From contig NZ_JAUHPX010000003.1 of assembly GCF_030418305.1 (NCBI RefSeq), positions 186,001-250,000 of the forward strand: a DNA stretch of 64,000 nt. The letters are read 5' to 3'. The DNA comes from Demequina lignilytica. GTDB taxonomy: Bacteria > Actinomycetota > Actinomycetes > Actinomycetales > Demequinaceae. The translations under genes and the position numbers were made by a program. Numbering within the stretch: position 1 is the stretch's first letter; the number at the start of each line of letters is the position of its first letter. Below the pieces are notes generated by a model that did not search any database, had not been told where the DNA came from, and saw only the letters and a list, made by a program, of their open reading frames with translations. This document shows positions 53,135-61,967 of the stretch, in pieces.

Positions 53135-54985
53135 ATGTCCGCCGAGCTGCTCGTGACCGTCGCCGCGGGGCTGCGGGACGTCTCGATCGCGATGACCGCG
53201 GGAGCGCTGCTGATCATCGCCGGGGTGCTGCCGCGCGGCCACGCCGCGGTCGACCGGGCCGCCATGATCGCGCGCGTCGGCTCGATCGTCTGGGTGCTCT
53301 CCGCGCTCGGACACTCGATGGCGACCTACGCGTCGATCCGCGGCGAGCTGCCCGACGCCTCACGGTTCATCGAGGAGTGGTGGAGCTACTCGCAGTCGGT
53401 CGATCTGCTGGCCGCCTATCTCCAGGTGCTCGCTGCCGGGCTGGTCGCGTCCGTCCTGTGCACGCTCGTGCGCACCCCGACGGTCGCAGCCTGGTCGCTC
53501 GTGCCCGTCCTGTGGGCGCTCGGCTGGCTCGCGCAGACCGGGCACGCCGCGGGAGCCGCGGACCACCACCTCGCGACCTCGGCGATGTTCCTCCACCTGG
53601 CGGGCTCCGCGATCTGGCTGGGCGTGATCGGCGCCATGCTCCTGCTGCGGGGGCCGCTGGGCGACGATGCGAAGGCCGCGGTGCGTCGCGCCTCGCGCCT
53701 CGCGGTGTGGGCGGCGGCGGTGCTGATCGTCTCGGGCGCCGCCAACGGATGGATCCGGCTGAGCTCTCCGGCGGAGCTGGTCACCACGACCTACGGCAGG
53801 CTCCTGCTGCTCAAGATCGGGCTGATGTCGGTCGCGGTCGCGCTCGCGGTGCTCCACCGCCGGGTGTCCCTGCCGCGGCTGTCGGAGCGTCAGGTGAGGG
53901 AGCGCTTCTGGCGGGTCATGATGATCGACGTCGGCGCGCTCGTCGCGGTGGTGACCGTGGCGGCGGTGCTGGCATCGACCGCGCCGCCGATCCCCATCGA
54001 GCCCGTCGAGGAGCCGAGCCCCGCCTACTTCCTCACCGGCTACGAGCTTCCTCCGGCCCCCAGCGCGCTCAACTGGATCGTGCAGTGGCGACTCGAGATC
54101 ATCAGCGCCTTCGTGCTGGTCGCGCTCGCGGTCCTGTACCTCCGCGGAGTCGCCGTGCTCCGCCGCCGGGGGGACGCGTGGCCTTGGTACCGGACCGCCA
54201 ACTGGCTCGCCGGCATCGTCCTGATGCTGTGGATCACCCAGGGCGCTCCCTCGATCTACGGGATGGTCGCCTTCAGCTCGCACATGGTCGAGCACATGCT
54301 GCTGGTGATGGTGGCGCCCGTGCCGCTGACGTTCGCCGCGCCCATCACGCTCGCGCTGCGGGCGATCGAGCCGCGCCGCGACGGCTCGGTGGGCCCGCGC
54401 GAGTGGATCCGGGCCGTGGTGGAGTCGCGATGGATGCGGTTCTGGGCCAACCCGATCGTGGCCGCCGTGAGCTTCGCGGCCTTCCTGGTGGCCTTCTACT
54501 ACTCGCCGCTGTTCGAGTTCGCGCTGCGCAACCACGCCGGCCACCTGTGGATGATCCTGCACTTCACGGTGGTCGGGTATCTCTTCGTCAACGCGCTCGT
54601 GGGGATCGACCCGGGGCCGACCCGCCCGCGCTACCCCCTGCGCATCGTCCTGCTCTTCTCGACCATGGCGTTCCACGCCTTCTTCGGCGTCTCGCTCATG
54701 ATGTCGACCGTGCTGCTGGCGCCCACGTGGTTCGGTCTCATGGGCCGTGATTGGGGGCCCGACGCCATCACCGACCAGCAGTACGGCGGTCAGATCGCCT
54801 GGGGGATCGGCGAGCTGCCGGTGCTGCTGCTCGCGATCGGGATCGTCACCGCGTGGCGTCGCGCGGACGCGAAGGAGACCCGCCGGAAGGACCGGCAGGC
54901 CGACCGTGACCACGACGCGGAGCTGCGCGCCTACAACGAGATGCTGGCGCGCACCGCCGAGCAGGACGTCGCCCAGGAGCGCTGA
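53135..54985 (+). CDS. CopD-CtaG fusion: cytochrome c oxidase assembly protein
   Basis: This 616-residue membrane protein joins an N-terminal CopD-like copper-handling domain (about residues 10-290) and a C-terminal caa3_CtaG domain (about 300-590). The CopD part has WAQTGHAAGAADHHLATSAMFLHLAGSAIWLG with metal-ligand His residues, and the CtaG part has HMVEHMLLVMVAPVPLTFAAPITLALR and HAGHLWMILHFTVVGYLFVNAL. The fusion is usual in actinobacteria and is thought to deliver copper to the oxidase. No ctaC/D genes lie beside it here. Start signals GGGAG and TACGCT both lie close to the ATG. Confidence 0.9.
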   Translation: MSAELLVTVAAGLRDVSIAMTAGALLIIAGVLPRGHAAVDRAAMIARVGSIVWVLSALGHSMATYASIRGELPDASRFIEEWWSYSQSVDLLAAYLQVLAAGLVASVLCTLVRTPTVAAWSLVPVLWALGWLAQTGHAAGAADHHLATSAMFLHLAGSAIWLGVIGAMLLLRGPLGDDAKAAVRRASRLAVWAAAVLIVSGAANGWIRLSSPAELVTTTYGRLLLLKIGLMSVAVALAVLHRRVSLPRLSERQVRERFWRVMMIDVGALVAVVTVAAVLASTAPPIPIEPVEEPSPAYFLTGYELPPAPSALNWIVQWRLEIISAFVLVALAVLYLRGVAVLRRRGDAWPWYRTANWLAGIVLMLWITQGAPSIYGMVAFSSHMVEHMLLVMVAPVPLTFAAPITLALRAIEPRRDGSVGPREWIRAVVESRWMRFWANPIVAAVSFAAFLVAFYYSPLFEFALRNHAGHLWMILHFTVVGYLFVNALVGIDPGPTRPRYPLRIVLLFSTMAFHAFFGVSLMMSTVLLAPTWFGLMGRDWGPDAITDQQYGGQIAWGIGELPVLLLAIGIVTAWRRADAKETRRKDRQADRDHDAELRAYNEMLARTAEQDVAQER

Positions 54986-54997
54986 GCGGCGCCGGGC

Positions 54998-55882
54998 TCA
55001 GCCCGGGCCGAGGAGCGGGTCCGCACGGAACTCGGCGACCGCGGCCTCGAACCGAGCCGTATGCGCCTGGATGCGTCGCTGGTCGGCGTCCCAGCTCACG
55101 AAGGGCTGCCGCTTGCCCATCAGGAGCGTGTCGTGACCGCCTAGCGCGTGGCCAAGGCGGCGGTAGGGGCGCAGGCTCGCGGCCTCGACGGCGGACGGCA
55201 GGCGAGCACTCAGCCAGGCGAGCTGCCGCCAGGTGAAGATGTTGGAGGGGAGGGTGAGGCGCTCGAGCCCCACGAGCGCTCCCAGGGGTTCGACCCGGCC
55301 GTCGCGAGGGCGCGTCGCGCCGAGGCTCAGCGAGCGCAGCCCGGTCAACGCTCCTACCGGCTCGTACGTGTCGACCGTGACCGGGCTGGAGTTGCCACCT
55401 TCGACCTCGAGCTCGTTCAGGGAGGCGCCGCAGGCGACATCGTCGAGGGTGCGCAGCTTGATGAAGTCGGTCAGATGGAGACCCTCGAGCGCGGGGGTGC
55501 GGGAAAGGTCCCACAGGTGAGCGCTTCGCTGGTTCCAGAATGCTGACACCAGCCGCAGGTGGGGCAAGTCCTCGAGCGGGCTCAGGTCCGCGATGCGCGG
55601 GCACTTCCACAGGTCGAGCGCGCTGAACCGCGATCCGTGCTCCGCGACCATGAGCTCGAACGTGCGTTGGTCGAGCCCGCTGACCCGGAGCGCCGTCGCC
55701 TCGGGCCGCTCGTCGAGCTGGGCGAGGTCCCGGGGATCGAGCCGGCCACCGTTGAGCTGCGGCTGCACGAGCGACACCAGCCACGTCGGTTCGCGGCGGT
55801 TCACCCGCCGCAGATCGAGCAGCGACCGTGGGCCCGCGCTCACCGCTGGCCCCGGCGGCCGATCGCGGAGCCGCCGGGCCAC
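54998..55882 (-). CDS. Leucine-rich-repeat-like protein
   Basis: This protein of up to 294 residues contains repeated LxxLxLxxxx units typical of bacterial leucine-rich repeats (FSALDLWKCPRIADLSPLEDLPHLRLVSA; ALEGLHLTDFIKLRTLDDVA; LTGLRSLSLGATRPRDGRVEPLGALVGLERLTLPSNI). No signal peptide is present, so it is probably cytoplasmic. The GTG start at 55882 is uncertain. It is convergent with the CopD-CtaG gene (13 bp) and lies 16 bp downstream of the UDP-glucose pyrophosphorylase gene. The partner of the repeat surface is unknown. Confidence 0.7.
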   Translation of the reverse strand: MARRLRDRPPGPAVSAGPRSLLDLRRVNRREPTWLVSLVQPQLNGGRLDPRDLAQLDERPEATALRVSGLDQRTFELMVAEHGSRFSALDLWKCPRIADLSPLEDLPHLRLVSAFWNQRSAHLWDLSRTPALEGLHLTDFIKLRTLDDVACGASLNELEVEGGNSSPVTVDTYEPVGALTGLRSLSLGATRPRDGRVEPLGALVGLERLTLPSNIFTWRQLAWLSARLPSAVEAASLRPYRRLGHALGGHDTLLMGKRQPFVSWDADQRRIQAHTARFEAAVAEFRADPLLGPG

Positions 55883-55897
55883 GACCTCATGCCGACG

Positions 55898-57280
55898 TCA
55901 GCCCTCCAGCACCGTGCCGTCGGGGATCACCTCGGCCGAGCCCGTGTCCTCGAGCGTCACGTCGCCGCGGCAGACCACGCCGGCGCCGAAGGTCCAGTCG
56001 CCCTTCACGGTGAGCGAGGTCGCGCCGCGCAGCGAGGGGGCGCCGTGCGGGAAGCGGGCCTCGAACTTGGCCATGGTCTTGTAGAAGCGCGAGTCGAGGT
56101 CGACCAGCGGGGCCTTGTCGACGGCGAGCCGCAGTCCGCCGTCCTCACCCAGGTCGTATGCGTCGGACCGGAGCAGCAGCAGGTCGTTGGTGGTCTTCAC
56201 CGGTAGGAAGCGGTCGCGGCCGACCACGATCGACGTGGCGCCCTCGAAGACCTCGATCGCCGCGCCCATCGCGGTCTCGATCTGGAACACCTCGGGGCTC
56301 GAACCGTCGGTCGGATCGACGTTCTTGACGTTGCGGATCAGGGGCAGCCCCAGCACGGCTCCGCGCTCGGTCAGGGCGGCGTAGAGCTTCTCGAGGTCGA
56401 ACCACAGGTTGTTCGTGTGGAAGTACGGGTGGTGGAACTCGTCGGTGAAGTAGTGCATCTCCTCGGGCGCGGTCTGCGCGGTGTCGCGCAGGATCAGGCG
56501 GCCGTCGGACTTGCGGACCGCGAGGTGGCCGCCCTTGCGGTCGGCCGCGGTGCGCGGGCACAGCTCGGCGGCGTAGGGAGCGCCCGAGGCGGCGAACCAG
56601 CCCGCGATCGTGGGCGAGGGGACCGAGCCGAGGTTGTCCGAGTTGCCGGTCGCGGCGTACTTGAAGCCCGCGTCCAGCAGCGCCTTGAGGATCCCGGAGC
56701 CCAGCAGCGCGGTGTAGATGTCGCCATGACCCGGGGGGCACCACTCGAGGGTGGGGTCCGCGGGCCAGTCGACGGGCATCAGGCCGTCGACGAGCAGCTT
56801 GGGCTCCTGGTTCTGCAGGAAATCGACGGGCAGGCCGTCGACGGCGACGTCGGGGTGGAAGCTCAGCGCGTTGAGCGAGTCCTCCTGGGTGCGGAACGAG
56901 TTCATGAGGATCAGCGGCAGCGGGGCCCCGGTGGCCTGACGGGCGTGCCGGACCTGCTCGACGATCAGATCCAGGAAGCTCCTGCCGTCGCGCACCGGCA
57001 GCAGCGACTTGGCGCGGTCCATGCCCATCGACGTGCCCAGCCCGCCGTTGAGGCGGATGATCGCCGTCCTCGCGAACGCCTCGTTCGCGGCCGCCTCGTC
57101 GATCGCGACGTCCGCGAGCAGAGGCGGGTCCGTCAGCGGCTCGATCGTGTCCTCGAGGATCAGGCCGGTCGCGCCGGCCTCCAGCTCTCCGAAATAATGC
57201 GAGAAGACGTCGATCGCGGTCTGGTCGACCCCGGCGTCCCTCATCTTGGCCTGCGCAGCGAGAAGTCCAGGTGCGGTCAT
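55898..57280 (-). CDS. UTP-glucose-1-phosphate uridylyltransferase, UGP2 type
   Basis: This 460-residue enzyme makes UDP-glucose from UTP and glucose 1-phosphate and is of the eukaryote-like UDPGP family, not the GalU type. The nucleotide-binding loop is IIRLNGGLGTSMGMDRAKSLLPV near residues 75-97, with LILMNSFRTQEDS, WCPPGHGDIYTALLGSG and NVKNVDPTDGSSPEVFQIETAMGAAI as further family motifs. A C-terminal left-handed beta-helix stretch is visible (LTVKGDWTFGAGVVCRGDVTLED). UDP-glucose is the precursor of the UDP-galactose needed by Glf at 30 kb. Upstream lies the 598-bp gap. Confidence 0.92.
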   Translation of the reverse strand: MTAPGLLAAQAKMRDAGVDQTAIDVFSHYFGELEAGATGLILEDTIEPLTDPPLLADVAIDEAAANEAFARTAIIRLNGGLGTSMGMDRAKSLLPVRDGRSFLDLIVEQVRHARQATGAPLPLILMNSFRTQEDSLNALSFHPDVAVDGLPVDFLQNQEPKLLVDGLMPVDWPADPTLEWCPPGHGDIYTALLGSGILKALLDAGFKYAATGNSDNLGSVPSPTIAGWFAASGAPYAAELCPRTAADRKGGHLAVRKSDGRLILRDTAQTAPEEMHYFTDEFHHPYFHTNNLWFDLEKLYAALTERGAVLGLPLIRNVKNVDPTDGSSPEVFQIETAMGAAIEVFEGATSIVVGRDRFLPVKTTNDLLLLRSDAYDLGEDGGLRLAVDKAPLVDLDSRFYKTMAKFEARFPHGAPSLRGATSLTVKGDWTFGAGVVCRGDVTLEDTGSAEVIPDGTVLEG

Positions 57281-57878
57281 AGGTCCAGCCTAGGGCGTGG
57301 GACCGGGCACGGGTCCAGGACCCCGATGAACAACGAGCGAACGTCGCCTGGGCATCCGCGCGACCGCCGACTTCTCCACAGATTCTGTCCACAGGTGTGT
57401 GAAAACACCGTTGGTCGTGCGGGGACACCGTGGATAACGATGTGGGGATCCGGTGGATGAGAATCGACCCCCTTCCACGCCTTGCGGCGCGCCCGGCACC
57501 CGAGTAGAAACGTGTCATTCGAGACGGGTCGCACCGGTTCGGCGGGGGGCGTGAGAGCGTTCCCCGTGACGGGCCTGAGCACCGATGGGGGACCTCTCCA
57601 CCGGCGCCAGGGACGTCGCCGACGGAGCTCCCGGATCGGACTTCCCGGACAACGGCGGTCCGCATCCGCCTGCCCCACCCCCGTGGGCAGGCGAGACCTG
57701 TGGGTGACGGCACAGGGGCTGACGGGCCCGGGAGGTCGGCCTTGGGGCGTCGCCGCGACGTGTGGACTTCGCGGACTCAAGTGCACTCGGCAAGGCCCCC
57801 CGGACCCGAATTCCGGGGGGCCTTCGCCATGCGCCCGACACGCCGTGCCAGACTGGGCCCGAACCCCTGGGAGGACCC
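57281..57878. other. 598-bp gene-free region with DnaA-box-like sites, C-rich hairpin and terminator
   Basis: I see no convincing protein gene. DnaA-box-like 9-mers lie at 57372-57380 (TTCTCCACA), 57385-57393 (CTGTCCACA) and, on the minus strand, 57430-57438 (GTTATCCAC). A hairpin at 57668-57692 has an 8-bp perfect stem GCCTGCCC/GGGCAGGC and a C-rich loop. A strong terminator closes the region at 57792-57824. Since the nearest upstream coding gene points the other way, an untranslated RNA from about 57.5 to 57.82 kb on the plus strand is possible. It does not match RNase P RNA, tmRNA, SRP RNA or a riboswitch that I know. Confidence 0.45.
57792..57824. terminator. Strong hairpin terminator
   Basis: AAGGCCCCCCGG (57792-57803) and CCGGGGGGCCTT (57813-57824) form a perfect 12-bp stem with a 9-base loop. 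The form matches the terminator after the tRNA-Gly gene at 63.6 kb. It stands 55 bp before a plus-strand start codon, so it must end a transcript that begins upstream in the gene-free region or insulate the next gene. Confidence 0.7.
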
Positions 57879-58442
57879 ATGACGCAGACCGCCGAGAGCC
57901 CAGCGGAGCACGCCGCGGAGGCGCCGCGCGAGAGCGGCGGCAACGGCGTCGGGATCGCCGCGTTCGTGACGGGGGCCCTCGCGCTCGCACCGCTCGCTCT
58001 CATCCTCGGGCTCATCGGGCTCGCCCGCTACCGCTCGGGCAAGGCGTCCCGTCGCAGCTGGCCGCTCGCCGGCACCATCCTCGGTGCCGTCGGCATCGTC
58101 GCCGGCACCGCGATCGGCGTCGCCTACGCCCTGTCGGAGGCGCCGCAGGTCGCGCAGGACGCCCACGCGAAGGTCGACGTCGTGAAGGTCGGCAACGCCC
58201 TCGTGGACTGGTCGGCGGCTCACGCGGGCGCGACGACGCCCGTGTCCCTCACCGACACGGGCTACGAGGTCGACGGCCTCGCGATCCCGTCGGAGCTCGA
58301 CCAGCTCGAGGCTCGCGGCGTCACCGTCCTGGACCCGGAGCCCTACGCGTGGTGCCTCACCCTCACGTACGACGGCGGCACCTCCTCCGCGGTGGCCTTC
58401 TCGGCGACCGAGGGCCTGATCGACTCCTGCCCGGCCGGCTGA
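57879..58442 (+). CDS. DUF4190-like membrane protein with C-terminal extracytoplasmic domain
   Basis: This 187-residue protein has two membrane segments (GIAAFVTGALALAPLALILGLIGLARY and LAGTILGAVGIVAGTAIGVAYAL) joined by a basic loop, which is the DUF4190 arrangement, and a 100-residue C-terminal domain. The latter resembles a pilin-like or secreted beta domain with two cysteines (WCLTL and DSCPAG). GGGAGG lies five bases before the ATG. It is 4 bp from the next gene. The function is unknown. Confidence 0.75.
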   Translation: MTQTAESPAEHAAEAPRESGGNGVGIAAFVTGALALAPLALILGLIGLARYRSGKASRRSWPLAGTILGAVGIVAGTAIGVAYALSEAPQVAQDAHAKVDVVKVGNALVDWSAAHAGATTPVSLTDTGYEVDGLAIPSELDQLEARGVTVLDPEPYAWCLTLTYDGGTSSAVAFSATEGLIDSCPAG

Positions 58443-58446
58443 GGCC

Positions 58447-59622
58447 GTGAACGGGACCGCGCGGCGGCCGCCCGTCGCCGCCCTCGCGATCTTCCTGGTC
58501 GCGCTCACCCTGCGGCCCGCGATCACCGCGGTCGGGCCCGTGCTCGGGCGGATCGGTGACGACCTGGGTCTCGGAGAGGCAGGGCTCGGACTCCTTGGGG
58601 CGCTGCCGCTGATCGCCTTCGCGGTCGTCTCGCCGCTGGTCCACCGGCTGTCCGCGCGCGGTGGCGTCGAGCGCACGCTGCTGTGGGCGCTCGTCGGGCT
58701 GACCGCCGGGATCATCCTCCGCTCGTGGACGGGACAGGCGGGGCTGTGGATCGGCACGCTCGTCCTGGGGGCCGCCATCGCGATCAGCAACGTCCTGGTC
58801 CCGGTGGTGGTCAAGGGGGACTTCCCCGGACGGGTGTCCTGGGCGACGGGCCTCTACTCGGCGTTCATCGCGGGCTCCGCGGCGGTCGGCGCGGCCGTGG
58901 CGGTCCCCCTCGCGGACGTCGGAGGGTGGCGCCTCGCGCTGGGCGCGTGGGCGCTGCTCGCGGCCGCGGTGACCGTCGTCTGGTGGGTGCGCTCGCGTCG
59001 GCGCCACGTCGCCGCGGCGGTGCCCGAGCCGGATCTCGCGCACGCCACCGTGTGGCGCTCGCCGACCGCGTGGCTGGTCACGCTGTACATGGGGCTCCAG
59101 GCCACGACGTTCTACGTGCTGGTGACCTGGCTCCCGACCATCGAGGTCGCGGCCGGCTACTCGGAGCACACCGCGGGCGTCCACCTGTTCGTCTTCCAGA
59201 TCGTCGGCATCGTCGGCGGGCTCGCGGTCCCGTCGCTGATGCGCCCCGACTCGCAGCGGGCGGCGGCGGTCGCAGGCGCCCTCACCCTGGTGACCGGACT
59301 CGCGGGGATGCTGCTCGCTCCGGACCTGATCCTCGTGTGGGTCGCCATCACCGGGATCGGGTCGGGCGCATCGCTGGTCGTGTCGCTGACGCTGATGAGC
59401 GTGCGCGGTCGTACCGCCGCCGAGGCGACCCAGCTATCCGGCATGGCGCAGTCCCTCGGGTATGCGCTCGCGGCCGTCGGGCCCGTCGCGGCCGGCGTGC
59501 TCGGCGAGCTCACGGGAGGCTGGACGCCGGTGCTGGTCATGCTGCTGACGGCCGCGCTGCTGCAGATCGGGGTCGGGATCGCGGCCGGCACGGGACGGGA
59601 TCCGGGGCCAAAAGCCACATAA
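58447..59622 (+). CDS. CynX/NimT-type MFS transporter
   Basis: This 391-residue protein has 12 predicted membrane segments. Its start, LAIFLVALTLRPAITAVGPVLGRIGDDLGL, is typical of the CynX/NimT (cyanate or nitroimidazole transport) branch of the major facilitator superfamily. LQATTFYVLVTWLPTIEVAAGYSEHTAGVHLFVFQIVGIVGGLAVPSLM in the second half supports this. The GTG start lies 4 bp after the DUF4190 stop, so the two are probably co-transcribed. The substrate is unknown. Confidence 0.87.
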   Translation: MNGTARRPPVAALAIFLVALTLRPAITAVGPVLGRIGDDLGLGEAGLGLLGALPLIAFAVVSPLVHRLSARGGVERTLLWALVGLTAGIILRSWTGQAGLWIGTLVLGAAIAISNVLVPVVVKGDFPGRVSWATGLYSAFIAGSAAVGAAVAVPLADVGGWRLALGAWALLAAAVTVVWWVRSRRRHVAAAVPEPDLAHATVWRSPTAWLVTLYMGLQATTFYVLVTWLPTIEVAAGYSEHTAGVHLFVFQIVGIVGGLAVPSLMRPDSQRAAAVAGALTLVTGLAGMLLAPDLILVWVAITGIGSGASLVVSLTLMSVRGRTAAEATQLSGMAQSLGYALAAVGPVAAGVLGELTGGWTPVLVMLLTAALLQIGVGIAAGTGRDPGPKAT

Positions 59623-59812
59623 CGGACGAAGCCCGAGGAATCCCTTTTCAGCGACCCGACGAGACGACACTATGGGTCATGGTCGCCGCCGTGGCGGCCG
59701 ATACAGATGGTGGCGGCGTCGCCGGCCACCCCAGGTCCCGGGAACCTTCAGCACTCGGGAAGCGGGGCGGTGCGGATTCGTCGTCACCACCAACGCACCG
59801 AAGGAGACCGAA

Positions 59813-59923
59813 GTGAGCAAGTGGACTGCAATGAAGAACAGCGCGATCGTCAAGGTGTCGGCCAGCGCCGGCACCCTCGTCGCCGTCGCTGTGGTGGTCG
59901 GCGCCGGGTATAAGTGGAACTGA
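59813..59923 (+). CDS. 36-residue single-pass membrane peptide
   Basis: A short reading frame starts at GTG 59813, with AAGGAG seven bases upstream, which is one of the best ribosome binding sites in the window. The peptide has a basic N-terminus (SKWTAMKNSAIVK), one hydrophobic segment (residues 14-31, SASAGTLVAVAVVVGAGY) and a KWN end. Its last ten bases overlap the GTG start of the GGDEF-EAL gene. It may be a leader peptide that couples translation or a small membrane partner of that protein. Nothing similar is known to me. Confidence 0.55.
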   Translation: MSKWTAMKNSAIVKVSASAGTLVAVAVVVGAGYKWN

Positions 59924-61965
59924 CCCCCGCCGTGGGCGAGGACGGCGCCCGGGACTCACGCCCGGGCCCGTCCTCTGCTCTTGATGCCTACGTCGCAGCG
60001 GTCACGGCGCTGGGGCTCGTAGGAATCGTCGCGGTCACGGTGCTCACACCGTGGAGCGACGTATTCAGCCAGGTGGTGCTGTGGCCCGCGCTCGTGCTCG
60101 CCGTCGGGGCGATCATCGGCGAGGTGCGGCCCGTCCGCCTGGTCCGTGACACCTCCGAGGTGCGCACCTTGTCGACCTCGGCGCCCTTCGTGCTCGCGCT
60201 GCTCGCGGTCGCGGGCGGAGGAATCGCCGTGGTGGTCCAGGCGATCGCGAGCCTCACCGACGACGCGCTCAGCAAGCGGCCGCTCAAGAAGTCGCTCTTC
60301 AACACCGCCCAGTACGCGCTCTCCGTGATGGCCGCGCGCGCCGTGTTCGCCGCGCTGACCGGCGTGCCGTTCTTCGGCGGACCCGCGGCGGTCCATGGCA
60401 GCGACATCCTGGCGCTTCTGGTCGCCGGCGCGGTGATGGTCGCCGTGAACTGGGTGCTGGTCGCGGGCGTCATCTCGCTCGCGTTCCGCGAGCGCTTCCT
60501 CACCGTGCTCAGCGAGGAGAAGGGCTTCACGCTGCTGATCCACGCCGTCCTGGTGAGCATCGGCGGCATCGCGGCCGTCGTCGCCGACGACGGCGTCCTG
60601 GCACTGATCCTGCTGGTCGCGCCCGTGGTCGCGGCCCACCTGTCGGCGACCGTCGCCGCCCGATACGCCCACGACGCGGCGCACGACCCGTTGACGAACC
60701 TGCGCAACCGCACCCAGCTGCAACGGACGCTCGACCGGGTGCTGGCTCGACACGACAAGACCCGGCCCGAGACCTCCCTGGTCATGCTCGACCTCGACCA
60801 CTTCAAGGACGTCAACGACACCCTTGGCCACGGAGTGGGCGACCACATCCTGGTGAGCGTCGCCGAGCGGCTCGAGGCGGGGGTTCCGGGAGACTCTCCC
60901 GTCTACCGCATCGGCGGCGACGAGTACGCGGTGGTGGTCGAGGGTGGCGTGGACGCCGCGCAGCGTGTCGCGCGCGACCTCCTCGCGGCGCTCGACGAAC
61001 CGCTCCACACCGACGAGCTCGACCTCCTCATGCGCGCCAGCGTCGGCGTCGCGACGGCGCCCGAGCACGGCGACACCCGCGAGGAGCTGATGAAGCACGC
61101 GGAGATCGCGCTGTACCACGCCAAGGTCGAGCGCGACCGGGTGAGCACGTACGCGCCGGAGCTCGACCGCCGCACGGTCGACCGCCTCCGCCTGCTCGCC
61201 GATCTCCGCGCGGCCTTCGAGGCCCAGGAGCTCCACGTGGTGTACCAGCCGCAGGTCGAGCTCGCCTCGGGCAAGGTGGTCGCCGCGGAGGCGCTGGTGC
61301 GGTGGACCCACCCGACGCGGGGGCTGGTGCCGACCGACGACTTCATCGCCCTCGCCGAGAGCTCCGGCCTGATCGTGCCGCTGACCGCCTTCGTGCTCGA
61401 CACGTCGCTCGCGCAGGCCGCCGCCTGGCATGCGGAGGGCCACCGCATCCGCATCGCCGTGAACCTCTCCGCCCGCCACCTGTCCGACCTGGATCTCCCG
61501 GACCAGGTCGCGGCGGCCCTCGCGCGTCACGACTTCCCGCCGGGTGCGCTGGTGCTCGAGGTGACCGAGACGGGGATCCTCACCGATCCCTTCCGCGCCG
61601 AGGTGGTCGTGCGCGCGCTGCGGGGCCAGGGCGTCGAGATCTCGATCGACGACTACGGCACCGGCAACTCCTCGCTCACGCATCTCAAGCGCCTGCGCGT
61701 CGACGAGCTCAAGATCGACCGGTCCTTCGTGAGCAACGTGGTGCGGGACTCGCACGACCACGCGATCGCCCGCTCGACGGTGGCGCTCGCGACCGCTCTC
61801 GGTCTGCGTGTGGTCGCCGAGGGCATCGAGGACCAGGCGACGGCGGAGGCGCTGAGCGCGCTCGGTTGCGGCATCGGTCAGGGCTACCACCTGGGCCGTC
61901 CCGAGCTCGCCGAGGTCCTCACCGCGCGCCTCGAGGGAGCCGCCGTCCCGGGCGAGGGCGCCTGA
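59914..61965 (+). CDS. Membrane-bound GGDEF-EAL protein (cyclic-di-GMP turnover)
   Basis: This 683-residue protein has an N-terminal membrane sensor of about seven segments (about residues 25-245), then a GGDEF domain with LVMLDLDHFKDVNDTLGH and RIGGDEYAVVVE near residue 333, and an EAL domain with AAEALVRW near 457, NLSARHLSD, VLEVTETGIL and DDYGTGNSSLTHLKRL. Both active-site motifs look complete, so it may make and degrade cyclic di-GMP. It starts within the end of the 36-residue peptide gene, and a DUF5317 gene follows 2 bp after its stop. Confidence 0.92.
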   Translation: MELTPAVGEDGARDSRPGPSSALDAYVAAVTALGLVGIVAVTVLTPWSDVFSQVVLWPALVLAVGAIIGEVRPVRLVRDTSEVRTLSTSAPFVLALLAVAGGGIAVVVQAIASLTDDALSKRPLKKSLFNTAQYALSVMAARAVFAALTGVPFFGGPAAVHGSDILALLVAGAVMVAVNWVLVAGVISLAFRERFLTVLSEEKGFTLLIHAVLVSIGGIAAVVADDGVLALILLVAPVVAAHLSATVAARYAHDAAHDPLTNLRNRTQLQRTLDRVLARHDKTRPETSLVMLDLDHFKDVNDTLGHGVGDHILVSVAERLEAGVPGDSPVYRIGGDEYAVVVEGGVDAAQRVARDLLAALDEPLHTDELDLLMRASVGVATAPEHGDTREELMKHAEIALYHAKVERDRVSTYAPELDRRTVDRLRLLADLRAAFEAQELHVVYQPQVELASGKVVAAEALVRWTHPTRGLVPTDDFIALAESSGLIVPLTAFVLDTSLAQAAAWHAEGHRIRIAVNLSARHLSDLDLPDQVAAALARHDFPPGALVLEVTETGILTDPFRAEVVVRALRGQGVEISIDDYGTGNSSLTHLKRLRVDELKIDRSFVSNVVRDSHDHAIARSTVALATALGLRVVAEGIEDQATAEALSALGCGIGQGYHLGRPELAEVLTARLEGAAVPGEGA

Positions 61966-61967
61966 CG

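Noticed and set aside
57372-57438. Chromosomal replication origin
   Set aside because: DnaA-box-like sites are present, but dnaA, dnaN, gyrB and rpmH are absent and there are no AT-rich unwinding repeats. It is reported only as a cluster of boxes.
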